Assembly: GCA_963930645.1 (NCBI GenBank)
Contig: OZ005654.1
Coordinates: 264,977,700-265,041,699, forward strand
Direction of reading: 5' to 3'
DNA length: 64,000 nucleotides
Source of the DNA: Salticus scenicus
Lineage: Eukaryota; Arthropoda; Arachnida; Araneae; Salticidae
A program made the position numbers and the translations under genes. The notes under the pieces were generated by a model. It did not search any database. It had not been told where the DNA came from and saw nothing but the letters and a program-made list of their open reading frames with translations. This document shows, one piece after another, positions 47,207 to 58,993 of the stretch (the stretch's first letter is position 1; each line of letters begins with the position of its first letter).

Positions 47207-49899
47207 TAGGGTGGTTCGAAAAAATCGATTTTTTTATTTCGGAATCGCGTTACCTCTCAAAAGTTGTAGTTTAATATCCTCAATTGTGGAAAAATAAAAA
47301 AAAAATTCTAAGTTGACATCTTCAGTTCGCGCACGAGGCTTAAAGTTTGAAAAAAATATGTTAAAAATTAAAATTTTCAAAAATAACAAAATTAGTTTTT
47401 TTTTAATTTTTTATAATGCAACAGCCATAAATTGTCAGTATATAGCGTAGTTTGAACCTAAAAAAATATTTTATAGCTTTTACATAATATCTTTATTTCG
47501 CACATACGCCTTAAATTGTGCTAAAATCGTATAATATATTTAACTTACAATAATACATACGTGACATATTTACGTTTCAAAAGTATTTTAAAAATTCTAA
47601 ATTTGTTGAATATAACCTTTTATCACAGTATTATACGTACAAGTATAGTTACACACACATTTATATGTATATAATAACATTGCATGTCATAGCTAATTAC
47701 AAAATGATTTATAGATTTTACCTATTTTTTTTTGTGTCTTTAAGATTCCTCAGATGTGTTGGCAATGTTTTAAATTGAGATTTATAGTCAAATGATGGCA
47801 TAGTTGACCTTGAGAGCAAAACTGTCTTTATGAAACCATCACTGTTCTCTTCTCCATATACTTTAGTACAAGATTCTGTTACGAGCTTTACAATTCTTTC
47901 GACACTTTGCGTGTGGCAAGGAAATTTAATTACCTCGAACTCTGGGAGAACATTAGTATTAATAAGTTTTTCTAGGCTGTGCGCTGACACATTGCTCATT
48001 ATTGGAGGAGGTGTTAGTTTGCGCTTGGACCAATCAATAAGTTCAATGTAATTTGAAGCTGCAAAATTTATGGTCGGTGGTTGAAAAGTTCGCACCGATT
48101 TCCCTTTTGGTTCTTGTTTTCTTGCTTTTAGCAATCTTCGAAAAGCTAGCTGTCTTACGTGCACTCTCTCATCTAGTACCATTGTAATTAAAAGATTTTC
48201 GGGATGACAAAAATACGCATTCCTCTAAATGACAGGATGAATTATTTTACGTACCCTGTCGGGCAGCTGTCTTGTCTTCTGTACTAATTTAAACACGTGA
48301 ACTGCTCCAAACTTTACAGAGGGATGCATTTTAGTTCCAAACCATACGGGAGCGTATATCTTCATAATATAGCTGACCAGCAGTTTAATATCGTCAGAAG
48401 GTTTTACTTCAGAAATATATAGTCTTAAGTTCCTATTTGCACAAGTTAACCACCTAGAGTTACTAAGAGAACCAGGATCTTTCACAGCGAGATCTGGCGC
48501 ACACTTCCTGTCTTGACTGCTCGATAAATATTAAGTAAATACTGTTGGTCCTTGCTTAAGTCAGTTTTGGTCACATTTATCTCCTCACTATTAATCGTTT
48601 CAAAATTAGCAACAGGGAGTTTTTCACAGTCAGTCAACTTCTTGACAACGTGTGGGTCCTGTAGTATCACCATCTACACTTTCCAAATGTCTCAACGGAA
48701 ATTATTTGAAATGTAATAAACATATAAGCCATTGTAAAGGACGACCAATTTTAAGCTCAAGGTTGCGAATAACACCGTTTTTCCATCCTGTGTTGGTCGC
48801 TGTTCCGTCACATCCAACTACAACAAGCTTAACATAACCAAAGTTATTGTTTTCTAAATAGCAAAAGATACTATTAGTGTTTTCACTTCCAGTGGTCCTT
48901 GGAGTTGTCAAATGTCCCAGATGCTTTCCTCCAGGCTCTAAATAACTTTCTTAATGTGTAGTACTTATTTTGGTAATCTTTTATCAATTTAACAATACGT
49001 TCATGACTGACCGTTGGTATAGACGCTTTACAGTACAGTTCTTCTATTTGAGCAGCAATGCAATCTGAAATCTTTTAAAAAGATTCATTTTTTACAGATT
49101 TTGTTGTTTCTTCAAAACAAGCTAACAAAACATCTGCACATGTGGGTAAAACACTTTGACTTAACGCTTTTGGTGCACCTAAAAACGGACAAACACTTAA
49201 GCGTTTGACTTAACGCTTTTGATGCACCGAAAAATGGACGAACACTTAAGCGTAGAAGTTTTCGGGGGTCTCATTATTTATTATTTGGAGAAAGGAGAAC
49301 AATATGACAAAACTTGAGCATAAAAATCTCCAATAACTTTACAAATTAATCTACTCAAAGGCAAACACGCTGCACTTTGTGATTCACTTACAGTTACAAA
49401 TTAAAGATACTACTTGCTTAGCGGCTACTAACTGACTGACAAAGTGAGAGGAAAGCCTTTAAACTATCTACTAGAATGTATCTACTGTCTAGACAAGTCG
49501 GCGGTGGAATAAGAATGCGACCGCGCGGCGCCAACTTAGCGCTTGCCGGTCAATTACTGTTCTTGTTCAGTTTTTGACATTTTTTTTCAAATTTTAAGCC
49601 TCATGCGCGAATAGAATATATCATCTAAAAGTTATAATTTTTTTTTAAAGTTGAAATTACGCTATATACTAACATTTTATGTCTGTTGCATTATAAAAAA
49701 TTACAAAAAAACTAATTTTATTATTTTTTGAAAATTTCAATTTTTAACATATTTTTTCAAACTTTCAGCCTCATGCGCGAACTGAAGATGTCAACTTAGA
49801 ATTTTTTTTTATTTTTCCCCTATTGAGGATACCAAACTACAACTTTTGAGAGGTAACGCGATTCTCAAATAAAAAAATCGATTTTTTCGAACCACACTA
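47207..49899 (-). mobile_element. TIR DNA transposon, 2693 bp, 8-bp target duplication
   Basis: Inverted termini TAGGGTGGTTCGAAAAAATC (47207) and, complemented, TAGTGTGGTTCGAAAAAATC (49899), with similarity continuing ~330 bp on each side, including repeated CCTCATGCGCGAA words near 49605 and 49768 and GTTCGCGCACGAGG near 47329. Flanked by an exact 8-bp direct duplication ATACGTAA (47199-47206 and 49900-49907), the size expected of hAT-like or P-like elements. It carries a decayed transposase-like gene on the minus strand. It lies within, and interrupts, the coding sequence of a C2H2 zinc-finger gene. Superfamily not certain. Confidence 0.9.
47718..49200 (-). pseudogene. Transposase-like gene of the 47207-49899 element, broken
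   Basis: Minus-strand segments in order: IEELYCKASIPTVSHERI (from ~49060), VVVGCDGTATNTGWKNGVIR and RPLQWLICLLHF (48820-48705), FPLRHL and DGDTTGP (~48690-48650), KDPGSLSNSRWLTCANR (48485), KIYAPVWF, an interruption by TAG at 48225-48227, then MVLDERVHVRQLAFRRLLKA, FPCHTQSVERIVKLVTE and DGFIKTVLLSRSTMPSFDYK to the stop at 47718. This order is that of a multicopy transposon protein I recall from several invertebrate genomes but cannot name. The VGCDGT aspartate may be a catalytic residue (inference). Lesions: stop in the ~49080 region, LHFK stop at ~48702, frameshifts near 48675 and 48485, stop 48225. A 49-bp tandem duplication lies at 49160-49255. Not functional. Confidence 0.75.
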
Positions 49900-49907
49900 A
49901 TACGTAA

Positions 49908-50359
49908 GCAGAAGAATCTTTACGATGATTTTTTCTGTTATGACGTAATAATTCATACTTATATCGAAAACTTTCGTTGCATTCTACACATAGATATTCA
50001 GGTAAAACCTTTCGATGTAGCATTTTTTTATGATTCAATAAATCTTCTTTAGTCCTAAACACTTCACTACATTCATCACAACTGTGATTATGTAAAGTCA
50101 TTTTATGAATTTTTGCATTATGTTTTAAAAAATCCCGTTTACGAGTAAAATTTTCCATACAGTATTCACATCCATATCCTATGCGAGGTTTTTCATGAAT
50201 TTTTAAGTGTTTCTTACAAGCGTACGATCTACTAAATGCTTTCTTACATATATCACAAATATATGGCTTTGCATCCTTTAAGTGTAAAGTCTCATCTTCA
50301 AAACATGATGAAGAGGCTTGTTGATGAACAGAAACTTGCACTTCCTCAGATAGATCCAT
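49908..50359 (-). pseudogene. 5' part of a C2H2 zinc-finger gene, disrupted by a transposon
   Basis: Frame starts at an ATG at 50374, but the second ATG at 50359 (MDLSE) matches the start of the paralogue at 52000 and is preferred. Residues 1-30 are an acidic leader; then four C2H2 fingers with Cys/His pairs at about C35/C38-H51/H55, C64/C67-H80/H85, C94/C97-H110/H115 and C124/C127-H140/H145. Fingers 2-4 have H-x4-H spacing. At RKDSSAYV the frame enters transposon 47207-49899 and stops after 12 foreign residues at 49865. Across the target duplication the native frame continues in 46614-47206. The fingers themselves are intact, so a truncated four-finger protein could still be made if transcribed. 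C2H2 fingers normally bind DNA in the nucleus. Confidence 0.75.
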
Positions 50360-50374
50360 TATAAATATAATCAA

Positions 50375-51112
50375 AGTAAAACTTTAAAAATGGTATATGA
50401 AAACTGAAGCAACTCCACGAAAACAAGTCAGCAACTGATTAAATTTCCTCTGAGACTGAATTTACACTCAATGTATAGTGCCAAATTAGTATTTATTGCC
50501 AAATACATTAAAAAAATCTCGCCAAATCATAGCAGATATGTTATTTTAATAGCCAAATCTTGTAAAATATTCTAGTTTATCCTCAATCACATTAAAAAAT
50601 CTCGTAAAATATTTTAGTTTATCAACGTGTTAAAACAGATAATTTGTTCATGTCTAATTTCAAGCACGCAGAAAAGTTAAACTTTTAAGTAGATTAGTAT
50701 TACTCTAGACTATGTGTCAAATGCAAAGTTCATGATTTTTTGATACAATCTCTAAAATTGGTAAGATTATGATTATATATTTACTATAAAATATCAATTT
50801 ATTTATGAAATAACGTTTTTAAAAAAAATATGTAGTTTTAAAATATATAGTTTTAAAATCATATTTAAAAAAAGAAAAAAATACCTCTACATTAACATAA
50901 GTGCATTTATTTTAAAAATCCGATTAATAGTTTAAACTTTTACATAAAATTTTTATATGAGATAAATAATTAAAAATACAATTTTTATACACATACTTTT
51001 ATTTTTCAAATTATAAGATTTTTACATGCATCATTTTTATACAAAGTTTACAATAATTTTATAAGATTCAACCAACAATTTTTAATATATATGTATATAG
51101 TAAAATCAGATA
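50375..51112. promoter_or_regulatory. Upstream region of the split zinc-finger gene; 3' flank of the intact one
   Basis: 50400-50680 is related to 52090-52290 upstream of the paralogue (for example CGCCAAAT words and TATTTTAGTTTATCAACGTG against AATTTTAGTTTATCAACATG), so promoter and gene were duplicated together. 50700-51112 is AT-rich, and several AATAAA/ATTAAA-like signals for the intact gene are present on the minus strand. Confidence 0.5.
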
Positions 51113-52000
51113 TTACATTTGAAAAGAACCATATTTAGTCATACAAAGTTCTAATTTGAAAATTTCTGTTAATGTCCAACCTGATCCTTGTTCGCTAAAT
51201 TCATCAAAACACTTTTTCATCTTGTTAAAAGCGTTTTCAAGATCATTATTCAAATCATTTATTAAAAGAGTTGTTATACTTTTTGACCTAAAATTTTGAG
51301 TAATAAAATCCTTCTCTCCATTTTCATAAATACAACTAAAAATAACTTCTACATTAATATACCATTTCAATGTTCCTTGGTCATTTAATTGAAAGTTTAA
51401 TTCGTTTAAAATGTCAGTTCTTAAATTATTAAAAAATGACGTCAAATCCAAATCTTTGTTTTTATTATCAAATGTGGTTATTGTAAATGTATTAAGAGCA
51501 TTTTTTCTTTTAAAATGCATAATTTTCTCCTTGAGCAGATCTCGGTCAGAATTTGACATTCCCTTTAATGTTGCTTGCGATAAGGGTTTTCGATGATTTT
51601 CTCTAACATGCTCTAAGAGTTTATATTTCTGTCGAAATGTTTCTGCACATTGATCACAGGAATGTGCTGGCAAAAGTTTTCGATGGTTTTTTCTAATATG
51701 CACCAGCAACTGATACTTGCGATTAAAGGATTCACCACATTGCTCACATCTATGTTCAATAGAAGTCTTTTCATGAATTTTTAAATGTCTCTTTAACTCA
51801 TCTGATCTGGTAAATGCTTTCTGGCATACATTACAAATAAAAGATTTTTCGTTGAGATGAATTTTCATGTGACGAAGTAAATCCCATTTTCGTTTAAATA
51901 CCATACTGCAAGAAACACAACTAAAAGTTTTTGGTAGTTTCTTAGTATCCAAGTTTGATGACAACTCATTTGAAATAGGCATCTTTTCAGATAAATCCAT
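51113..52000 (-). CDS. C2H2 zinc-finger protein with a C-terminal SGWTL domain
   Basis: Single open exon of about 295 codons. The frame extends to an ATG at 52081, but MDLSE at 52000 is preferred: the paralogue starts the same way, the extra 27 residues are hydrophobic and unlike a zinc-finger leader, and TACTTTTTAG just upstream could be a 3' splice site. Fingers: C28/C31-H44/H48, C56/C59-H72/H76, C85/C88-H101/H106 and C115/C118-H131/H136. After a basic linker (KEKIMHFKRK) comes a ~125-residue domain with KWYINVEVIFSCIY and EFSEQGSGWTLTEIFKLEL, ending MTKYGSFQM. C2H2 fingers followed by an SGWTL...KY domain occur, from memory, ahead of protein-primed type-B DNA polymerase in some invertebrate mobile elements; here the protein stops before any polymerase. 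It is probably a nuclear DNA-binding protein, cellular or derived from such an element. Confidence 0.75.
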   Translation of the reverse strand: MDLSEKMPISNELSSNLDTKKLPKTFSCVSCSMVFKRKWDLLRHMKIHLNEKSFICNVCQKAFTRSDELKRHLKIHEKTSIEHRCEQCGESFNRKYQLLVHIRKNHRKLLPAHSCDQCAETFRQKYKLLEHVRENHRKPLSQATLKGMSNSDRDLLKEKIMHFKRKNALNTFTITTFDNKNKDLDLTSFFNNLRTDILNELNFQLNDQGTLKWYINVEVIFSCIYENGEKDFITQNFRSKSITTLLINDLNNDLENAFNKMKKCFDEFSEQGSGWTLTEIFKLELCMTKYGSFQM

Positions 52001-52299
52001 CTCTCTCACTAAAAAGTAGAGTGTTATAGAAATACAAGTTAATAAATTAAACGTGCGCACTCCACAAAAATATAGCAGCAACTGACAAAATTTTCATTGC
52101 GACTGCATTTATACTGTAGGTTTACCACTAAATTTGTAATTATCGGCGAAATCACGCCAAATATATCCTAAATTCGTACACTAGGTAAAGCAGCCAAATT
52201 CTTTATAACCCCTATTAATCTCGCCAAATATATATCATTTTAATATCGTAAAAAATTTTAGTTTATCAACATGACAAAACAAATAATTTGTACATCATA

Positions 52300-52440
52300 G
52301 ATTTTAAAGCTTGTAGACTTTGAAGTTTTTCATGTTTTTTTCCGAATCTTGTGTACTAAAATCACTTAATTTTATAATCATTAAAAATCCATGCTTCTGA
52401 TTGGTCGAAGAAAAGCCACGTGACCACAAAAGAAGCCACC
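52300..52440 (-). promoter_or_regulatory. CCAAT/E-box promoter-like segment upstream of the zinc-finger gene
   Basis: On the minus strand it has the E-box CACGTG at 52417-52422 and a CCAAT box at 52400-52404, about 400 bp upstream of the start at 52000. The segment TTGTGTACTAAAATCACTTA on the plus strand and the CCAAT context recur at 56195-56245. Recurrence and box content suggest regulatory function; no transcription start can be seen. Confidence 0.45.
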
Positions 52441-52529
52441 AGGTTCAATACTAGTGCATCTATTTCTATATTAAACAGAGTGTATTCCTGTGGATAAAAT
52501 CACTTGAAAACTACTATCCCCCGAGAATA

Positions 52530-55217
52530 TTTTGTATCACAAAAAGTACTATATACACATAAAATATAACTAAGTAAGTATTAAACCTTAATGTACTTCA
52601 ACATTTTTGCAATATTTATAAGTATTGTTCATTTAAAAAGTTACATAACATCACAAAAAGTACTATATGCACATAAAATATAACTAAGCATGTATTAAAC
52701 CTTAATATACTTTAACATTTTTGCAATATTTATAAGTATTGTTCATTTAAAAAGTTACATAACATCACAAAAAGTACTATATATGCACATAAAATATAAC
52801 TAAGCATGTATTAAACCTTAATATACTTCAACATTTTTACATCATTTATAACTATCGTTCACCTAATAAGTCGCATATCATCACAAAAAGTACTATATAA
52901 ATTCATAAAATATAACTAAGCAGCTATTAAACCTTAATGTACTTCAACATTTTTGCATCATTTATAACTATTGGACATCTAATAAGCTACATTACATCAC
53001 GAAAAGTACTATATATACACATAAAATATAACTAAGCAGCTATTAAACCTTAATGTGCATCAACATTTTTGCATCATTTATAAGTATTGTTCCTCTAATA
53101 AGCTACATTACATCACAAAATTACTACATATGCACATAAAATATAACTAAGCAACTATTAAACCTTAATGTGCATCAACATTTTTGCATCATTTATAAGT
53201 ATTGTTCCTCTAATAAGCTATATAACATCACATAAAATATAACTAAGTAAGTAATAAATCTTAATGTACTTCAACATTTTTGCATCATTTATAACTATTG
53301 GACATCTAATAAGCTACATTGCATCACAAAAAGTACTAAATATGTACATAAAATATAACTAAGTAAGTATTAAACCTTAATGTACTTCAACATTTTTGCA
53401 ATATTTATAAGTATTGTTCATTTAAAAAGTTACATAACATCACAAAAATACTATATGCACATAAAATATAACTAAGCATGTATTAAACCTTAATATACTT
53501 CAACATTTTTGCAATATTTATAAGTATTGTTCATTTAAAAAGTTACATAACATCACAAAAAGTACTATATATGCACATAAAATATAACTAAGCATGTATT
53601 AAACCTTACTATACTTCAACATTTTTACATCATTTCTAACTACCGTTCACCTAATAAGTCGCATATCATCACAAAAAGTACTATATAAATTCATAAAATA
53701 TAACTAAGCAGCTATTAAACCTTAATGTACTTCAACATTTTTGCATCATTTATAACTATTGGACATCTAATAAGCTACATTACATCACAAAAAGTACTAT
53801 ATATACACATAAAATATAACTAAGCAGCTATTAAAATTTAATGTGCATCAACATTTTTGCATCATTTATAAGTATTGTTCCTCTAATAAGCAACATTACA
53901 TCACAAAAGTACTATATATGCACATAAAATATAACTAAGCAACTATTAAACCTTAATGTGCATCAACATTTTTGCATCATTTATAAGTATTGTTCCTCTA
54001 ATAAGCTATATAACATCACATAAAATATAACTAAGTAAGTAATAAATCTTAATGTACTTCAACATTTTTGCATCATTTATAAGTATTGGACATCTAATAA
54101 GCTACATTACATCACAAAAAGTACTAAATATGTACATAAAATATAACTAAGCCACTATTAAACCTTAATGTATTTCAACATTTTTACATCATTTATAACT
54201 ATCGTTCACCTAATAAGTTATATAACATCACAAAAGTACTATATATACACATAAAATATAACTAAGCAACTATTAAACCTTAATGTACATCAAAATTTTT
54301 GCATCATTTATAACTATTGCACATCTAATAAGCTACATTACATCACAAAAAGTACTATATATACACATAAAATATAACTAAGAAACTATTAAAGCTTAAT
54401 GTATTTCAACATTTTTGCATCATTTATAACTAACGTTCACCTAATAAGTTATATAACATCACAAAAGTACTATACACATAAAATATAACTAAGCAGCTAT
54501 TAAACCTTAATGTACTTCAACATTTTTGCATCATTTATAACTATTGGACATCTAATAAGCTACATTACATCACAAAAAGTACTATATATACACATAAAAT
54601 ATAACTAAGCAGCTATTAAACCTTAATGTACTTCAACATTTTTGCCCAATTTATAAGTATCGTTTACCTAATAAGTTACATATCATCACAAAAAGTACTA
54701 TATATGCACATAAAATATAACTAAGCAACTATTAAACCTTAATGTGCATCAACATTTTTGCATCATTTATAAGTATTGTTCCTCTAATAAGCTACATTAC
54801 ATCACATAAAATATAACTAAGTAAGTAATAAATCTTAATGTATTTCAACATTTTTACATCATTTATAACTATTGGACATCTAATAAGTTATATAACATCA
54901 CAAAAAGTACTATATATACACATAAAATATAACTAAGCAACTATTAAACCTTAATGTACTTCAACATTTTTGCATTATTTATAAGTATTGTTCCTCTAAT
55001 AAGCTACATTACATCACATAAAATATAACTAAGTAAGTAATAAATCTTAATGTATTTCAACATTTTTACATCATTTATAACTATTGGACATCTAATAAGC
55101 TACATCACATCACAAAAAGTACTATATATACACATAAAATATAACTAAGCAACTATTAAACCTTAATGTACTTCAACATTTTTGCATCATTTATAAGTAT
55201 CGTTCACCTAATAAATT
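52530..55217. repeat. Satellite array, ~24 monomers of ~113-118 bp
   Basis: Each monomer reads ACATCACAAAAAGTACTATA, CACATAAAATATAACTAAGC, TATTAAACCTTAATGTACTT, CAACATTTTTGCATCATTTA, TAA(C/G)TATTGNNCATCTAATAAG. Four monomers lack the AAAAGTACTATATGCA part (near 53226, 54014, 54803 and 55016). 52571-53358 and 53359-54147 are the same ordered series of seven monomers, offset by 788 bp, so a higher-order unit has been duplicated. No ORF. The last units before 55217 decay into single-copy DNA. Confidence 0.95.
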
Positions 55218-56139
55218 ACATCCTAATAAGTATTGTATATAATTTCACTTAATATAATTAAGTTTGCAATATTAAATCTTAATCAATTTCGCAATGTGCA
55301 TATGCTAAACTTGTTATTTCATCTTCATGAAAGGGATTGAGACTGATTTTATTTAAACAGATTGTATATAGGTTATGTTTTTTTTGAACTATTTTTAATT
55401 GTTTTTCTACGCTTGTTTTCTGTTGTAGTAAGCACTGTAAATATTCATATGTTACTTTTTCTGTTATGCTTAACTTTTAATAATTACTCATTTCATCTAA
55501 AAATACAATATTAAATATGAGCACTTAAGTTGAAAAGTATCGGGTTCAATTCCAAATTTAATAAATTTCTAATTGGTTAAGACTTCAGTTGAAAGGTAAC
55601 GGGTTCAATTCTACGTCATAACAAAGCTGAGTACATGTCTAAAAATATCATCATTACACATTCAAATCCTCAACGCAATTATTAATTAATTCATAGTTAA
55701 ACTTTACACTATTAATAGCTAGTTGATAAAAATATAGCAATAGACTTTATCCGAGAAAATAAAAACGACTGATATTGGTTAACACTTAAAATATTTGGGA
55801 AACGCTATCAGTTATCGCAACTCGGTAATTATCTATGTGAATTCACTATCAAACTTTCATCCTAAATCACATATTTTTAAACGAAAACTACTTATCTAGC
55901 AATTATCTACATAAAAAATACCTTCTTACATAATTTCTAATACAACTCATTTGAAAGATTCCTTATCTATTTAAAAGTGTATAAGCAAGATCCCATATAA
56001 AGTTCTTTAAATACACTATTTCAAAGATAAACAGTGGATTTCGCAATTATTAATCACTCTATTACTGCATATGACTGAAAAATCTTTATCGTTTAAATAG
56101 TAGAAATTTAATTATTATCTAGATAGATTTCAACCCATT
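55218..56139. other. AT-rich; two tRNA-like B-box motifs at 55530-55610
   Basis: AGTTGAAAAGTATCGGGTTC with AATTCC (about 55529) and AGTTGAAAGGTAACGGGTTC with AATTCT (about 55586) are tandem 57-bp copies containing a B-box-like GGTTCAATTC. No tRNA fold could be made. Nothing else recognised. Confidence 0.4.
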
Positions 56140-56340
56140 CTTTATACGAGATTCAAAGCTGGTAGATATTTAAAGTTTTTTTTTTTTTTCCAAAACTTGT
56201 GTACTAAAATCACTTAGAAACCTAATTCCATGGTTCTGATTGGTGGAAACAATCACGTAACCCCTAAATTAATTGTATATAATCAGCACTTAATTCCACA
56301 AAGCTCTTAAATCAACATGTTCTATCAACTCTGTAAAAAT
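56140..56340 (-). promoter_or_regulatory. Second copy of the zinc-finger promoter-like segment
   Basis: Shares ACTTGTGTACTAAAATCACT, the CCAAT box (minus strand, 56239-56243) and a damaged E-box (CACGTA, 56254-56259) with 52300-52440. No zinc-finger ORF follows on its downstream (left) side; the satellite does. It looks like the orphan promoter of a third paralogue lost or replaced by the array. Confidence 0.45.
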
Positions 56341-58993
56341 TAACTAATATGAATTTACAATTTCCGAATGGCAACACCTAAATTCATTCAATTAAATTCT
56401 CTAACCATTGCGAAAAATGCTAAGTCCTCGAAATACGTTGCCTCCCGTTCAATTCCTTATTTTTATAAATTCTCTCAAATCGACTAACACCACCGATTAT
56501 TAAAATTCTCTTTTTAAAAATCATAATTTTTTTCTAAGTTTAAAATCGATAATTAATGTAAATAATATTCGGTAAATTCATATCTCTTTCTTTTTTGAAA
56601 ATTTTTTAAGTATAAGAAAAATGTGTTGACAGATTAAAAAAAAGATCTGATCGAACATAAGAAATTCTCTTTTTAAAAATTTTTTCTAAGTTTAAAATTA
56701 ATTTTAAAATCATAATTAAAATAATAGGCATAAAATATAACAACTTCCTTATCTTTCAGGCTCACTCGACACCGGAAGAACGCTGATAAGATAACACGCT
56801 GACCGGGCAGTAGTAGAAGGAGCCCCTTAACCCCTCATTCCCCTCACCCCTCCGCTCTTTGCTCCTGCTGAGCTAGAAGCCCCCTTCTCCTTCTACTTGT
56901 GTATCGGGAAATCCACCTGATAGATTTTACAAATTTATCATACATTTAAATCAGATTTCTATAGATATATAAAATTTATGTTTAAATTCTTGTATTTCTA
57001 CGCTTCGAAATGATTATTATATAAATTTGATAATACAAAAATATATTAAGCATCTGTTTATTATCATTATCAAGCGCAAATGTACTGAATGTTATTTTGA
57101 AAAAGGACAGCAATCGAATTGTTTGAGCGAGAATTTATTTCTCAGAAAATTGTAAATAATAATAATAGCAATAATAATAATAATAATAATAATAAAATAA
57201 ATAAAAAATAAAGGATTATTTTACACCCACACGCACTTTTTTTTACAATTTATTTCCCAGAATTTATCGCATCGTTTTTTATTTCCTTGTATTAATTTTT
57301 AGGTTTTTAATTACACATCGTACATAGATTTATAATTAAGAAAATAATTGGAAATTTGATATTTAACCGTCTTCAACAAAACTACACACATTAAAAAAGA
57401 AAAAAAAAATGTAGGAACTTATAAAGCATTTAATATTAATCCTACAAAACTGTAATTTATTTATTGAATAAAGAAAAATAAAACACTAGTTTTTGTTCAA
57501 ATTAGCAAAAAATGAAATTATATATCATAAAGTATTTCTTTTTAATGTTCGCTCTAACGTTCATAAATACTTTCATATATATATATTTTTTTTTTCAAAC
57601 TGTTATACGTTTTTAAGTTCATTATAAGTGGCATTTTCCCTGATGAAAATGATACATAAATACCATCACTGGTTTGTATGCAGTAGACCTTGATTATCCA
57701 TAGGTAGAAAAAATGTTTTATTTGGAATATGGTATGTTTATCACTAAGTTATACAGACCCTACAAAAATATTTGAATACATTGAGAGCTATATTTGAAAA
57801 TCGCTGGAATAGCAGTTTCGTTTATAATAATCGTTTCTAAAGTTTTCCGACATTGTTTAAGCGTAATTATGACTTAAACTAATGCAGCTTTGCTTCTTTA
57901 CGTCCGTCTGTCTGTTTTCTAATATATGTTAATATTAATAGAATGCATTTAAATTTACTTCTAAAGTTAAGCCCTCAGTAGCATGCTCTCTATTAAAAAA
58001 ATTAAAAATTAAAAATAAAATTAACGCAAATAGTTTGTGCACAATAATTCGCAATAAATTATCGATGTATTACGGTACATTTTAAAGCATATTTTTATAT
58101 CTGTGTATGTATAGCATAACTAAATTAATGTATATTTTAAGAACATGGAAATTTTTTTTCTAAAAATCATCATATTTAATTAGCACATAGGACCTCAAAA
58201 AGTTGCTTTTATTCATTGTGAGATAAAATGTAAAATGTTTAATTTAAATTATAAATTTTATAGTATTTTTTTAATTTAATATAGGACACGTATGTTATTT
58301 TTAAATGATAATCAGGGCTACATAGAAAAACATTTTTAATTATTTCTCTTTAAAAAAAGGTAAAAAAATACCTTTGTGAGAAAATTTACAGCATAGCTCT
58401 AAATAAAACGAACTTTTGTAGGCTTGCTGTTTTTAGAAAATATATTACAAAGGCAATCACAACATGAGAGCTACACAAAAACGAACTTTATAATGGCTGT
58501 TATTTAAAATAAAGAATAAGGTATAAAAAAATTTAATGAGTTTTCTTTCCCTCCCTAATTAAAGACAAAAAAGTTTTAAATTGTTTTTTACACAGTCGAA
58601 GTAGACTGTTAAGCGATACAGCGGGGGCACGTGGTTGCGAATTTTCATAATCTATTCATACCGCATGACTTTTTTGTCGCCATAAGCTTTTTCACCAGTT
58701 ATTTTCCTTTGTGTTATCTAATAATAAAAGTATAACTACAAGTGTAGAAATAAACCTTTAATTCTGAAAAAAATGTCACGAAAGTAATTTTTTCTGCATT
58801 TATTTCTAAAATTTTACATTGAAATTATAAAAATAAAGTTTATTTTCCTCAAAATACTGAATTTCATTTTCTTCTTCTGACGAAGTGCACATATATTTAT
58901 TAATATTAGTAATTTACATTTACATTTACATTCACGAAAACTATAGTAATAATTAATTACAGTTAAAAAATATCCCTCTTCTATATATATATA
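56341..58993. other. AT-rich; GC-richer patch 56755-56915; (AAT)n at 57160-57200
   Basis: 56755-56915 stands out by composition and can fold through AGTAGAAGGAG (about 56812) with CTTCTCCTTCTACTT (about 56885). No ORF crosses it. 57680-58450 has words such as ATTTGAATACATTGAGAGCT and CAGGGCTACATAG reminiscent of the 29732-33801 interior, so it may be a diverged relative. No gene seen. Confidence 0.5.

Noticed and set aside
51113..52081. Start of the zinc-finger gene at the first ATG (52081)
   Set aside because: The 27 extra residues are hydrophobic, absent from the paralogue and preceded by a possible splice acceptor before MDLSE; start at 52000 preferred.
52530..55217. CRISPR-like array
   Set aside because: Monomers are contiguous and similar along their whole length with no unique spacers, and the DNA is eukaryotic.
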